Shown here: positions 15,995 through 16,983 of the stretch, piece after piece
Layout: each line of letters starts with the position of its first letter
How positions within the stretch are numbered: the stretch's first letter is position 1
NCBI GenBank assembly: GCA_029880755.1
Contig: JAOUNW010000028.1
Span: forward strand, 1 to 16,983
Length of the DNA stretch: 16,983 nt
Origin: Gammaproteobacteria bacterium
Lineage (GTDB): Bacteria; Pseudomonadota; Gammaproteobacteria; Acidiferrobacterales; SZUA-150
Reading direction: 5' to 3'
Position numbers and translations under genes: made by a program
The notes under the pieces: model-generated
What the model saw: the letters and a program-made list of their open reading frames with translations, nothing else
Database searches by the model: none
What the model was told of the DNA's origin: nothing

Positions 15995-16983
15995 ATGTCT
16001 GACCGAATCCATATCCTCAATGTTCTCTTGTCCCTGGAGCCAGGCGGCCTGGAAAATGGCGTAGTGAATATTGTCAATAATCTCAATGACCAGCGATTCA
16101 AGACGACTATCTGCTGTTTACAAGTTAAAGGCGAGTTTGCCAGCCGTATTACTGCCAAGGACGTGGACATTACAGAATGGGGCATGAAACCCGGTAATGA
16201 TTACGGTCTGATTTGGCGTTTGTCCAGATACATCAAACAACTCAATCCCGATATCATTCATACACGCAATCAGAAAGCCTACTTCCACGGTTATGCCGCC
16301 GGCAGGTTGGCAGGCCACAGAAAGTTTGTCCATAGTGAACACGGGCGCACCTTCCCCGGCAAGAAACGGAAAATGCGACTACAAGGTTTTCTCAGTCGTC
16401 ATACTGATGCGGTGGTTTCGGTTTCTGCCCAGCTTAGGCGCGATCTGGAGATGTATGCCTACATCCCAGAGGGCAAAATTCAGGTGATTTACAATGGCGT
16501 GGATGATCAACGATTTCAATCCTCAGACCGTGTCGGCACGCGTCAACAACTGGGCTTTGGTGGGTCCGATGTGGTGGTTGGCATAGTGGGGCGTATGGAG
16601 CCGGTCAAGAATTACAAATTGCTTGTAGAGGCCCTGGCGACCTTGCCCAAAGGGGCCAATGTGCACTTGTTGGCCATTGGCGACGGCAGTGAGCGTGCCA
16701 GCCTGGAACAACAAGCGCGGCGCCTGGGGCTGGCAAATCAGGTGCACTTCACCGGCTACCGGCAAGACGTGGAAAAATTCTACGCCGCCATGGATATTTT
16801 TGTGCTGCCCTCGTTCAGCGAAGGCTTGTCCAATACCCTGTTGGAGGCCATGGTCTCCGGTGTGGCTGCCATCGGCAGTGATGTGGGTGGTAACAGGGAA
16901 ATCATAACTCACAATGAAACCGGCTATTTGTTTCCCTCGGATGATCAGGCACAACTGCAGGCGTGTCTGGAAAAGTGTCTGGG
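15995..16983 (+). CDS. GT4-family glycosyltransferase (3' partial)
   Basis: The frame from ATG at 15995 is open to the window edge, giving 329 complete codons; the stop lies outside. The protein begins MSDRIHILNVLLSLEPGGLENGVV, with GGLENG typical of GT-B retaining transferases linked to XrtA loci (stp2/TIGR03088-like, from memory). Other landmarks are PDIIHTRNQKAYFHG, HSEHGRTFPG, VIYNGVDDQRF, GIVGRMEPVKN at the start of the nucleotide-sugar-binding half, and the EX7E motif EGLSNTLLE with Glu276 and Glu284. It should add a sugar from a nucleotide donor to the lipid-linked repeat unit in the cytoplasm. Donor and linkage cannot be predicted. It starts 15 bases after the flippase and is probably in the same operon. 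Perhaps 45-60 residues are missing. Confidence 0.92.
   Translation, partial: MSDRIHILNVLLSLEPGGLENGVVNIVNNLNDQRFKTTICCLQVKGEFASRITAKDVDITEWGMKPGNDYGLIWRLSRYIKQLNPDIIHTRNQKAYFHGYAAGRLAGHRKFVHSEHGRTFPGKKRKMRLQGFLSRHTDAVVSVSAQLRRDLEMYAYIPEGKIQVIYNGVDDQRFQSSDRVGTRQQLGFGGSDVVVGIVGRMEPVKNYKLLVEALATLPKGANVHLLAIGDGSERASLEQQARRLGLANQVHFTGYRQDVEKFYAAMDIFVLPSFSEGLSNTLLEAMVSGVAAIGSDVGGNREIITHNETGYLFPSDDQAQLQACLEKCL

Noticed and set aside
1..16983. Insertion sequences, CRISPR arrays, tRNA or rRNA genes, attachment sites
   Set aside because: No transposase-like coding sequence, no regularly spaced repeats and no RNA gene were recognised on either strand.

Overview
The window looks like chromosomal DNA of a free-living, probably aquatic gammaproteobacterium. 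This is inferred from the moderate GC content (just under 50% by eye), codon use and the type of gene cluster; the genus cannot be fixed from sequence alone. Nearly all of it is one exopolysaccharide (EPS) locus of the kind found in exosortase A (XrtA)/PEP-CTERM genomes. The diagnostic set is an EpsB-type sugar-phosphate transferase, a small lipoprotein exporter, a chain-length protein without a kinase domain, a separate tyrosine-kinase-like protein, a TIGR03016-like outer-membrane protein, an ExeA-like ATPase, an asparagine-synthase-like amidotransferase and a DUF3473-type polysaccharide deacetylase. No exosortase and no PEP-CTERM protein lie inside the window.

Layout. Bases 1-1319 (+) hold most of the initiating sugar transferase; its start lies before the window. 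Bases 1331-2281 (-) hold a membrane-anchored J-domain protein facing the transferase tail to tail, so it splits the transferase from the rest of the locus. Bases 2282-2907 are a gene-free control region with a candidate extended -10 promoter flanked by palindromic sequence. From 2908 to the right edge, 12 genes run on the + strand with gaps of 2-56 bases, so they are probably one operon: exporter, chain-length protein, kinase-like ATPase, barrel protein, AAA ATPase, amidotransferase, acyl carrier protein, AMP-forming ligase, NadE-like protein, deacetylase, Wzx-like flippase, and a GT4 glycosyltransferase cut by the edge.

How the parts fit. The transferase would load the first sugar phosphate on undecaprenyl phosphate; glycosyltransferases extend the unit; the flippase moves it across the inner membrane; the chain-length protein and its ATPase partner control polymer length; the lipoprotein and barrel protein serve passage through the periplasm and outer membrane; the deacetylase trims the product. 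No Wzy polymerase was seen here.

The most interesting points are: (a) a kinase-like protein whose Walker A lysine is a cysteine and whose Walker A' second aspartate is an asparagine; (b) a four-gene amidotransferase-carrier protein-ligase-NadE-like block that looks like a dedicated activation/amidation pathway for a polymer substituent; (c) the J-domain protein with two copies of a 51-residue, probably periplasmic module.
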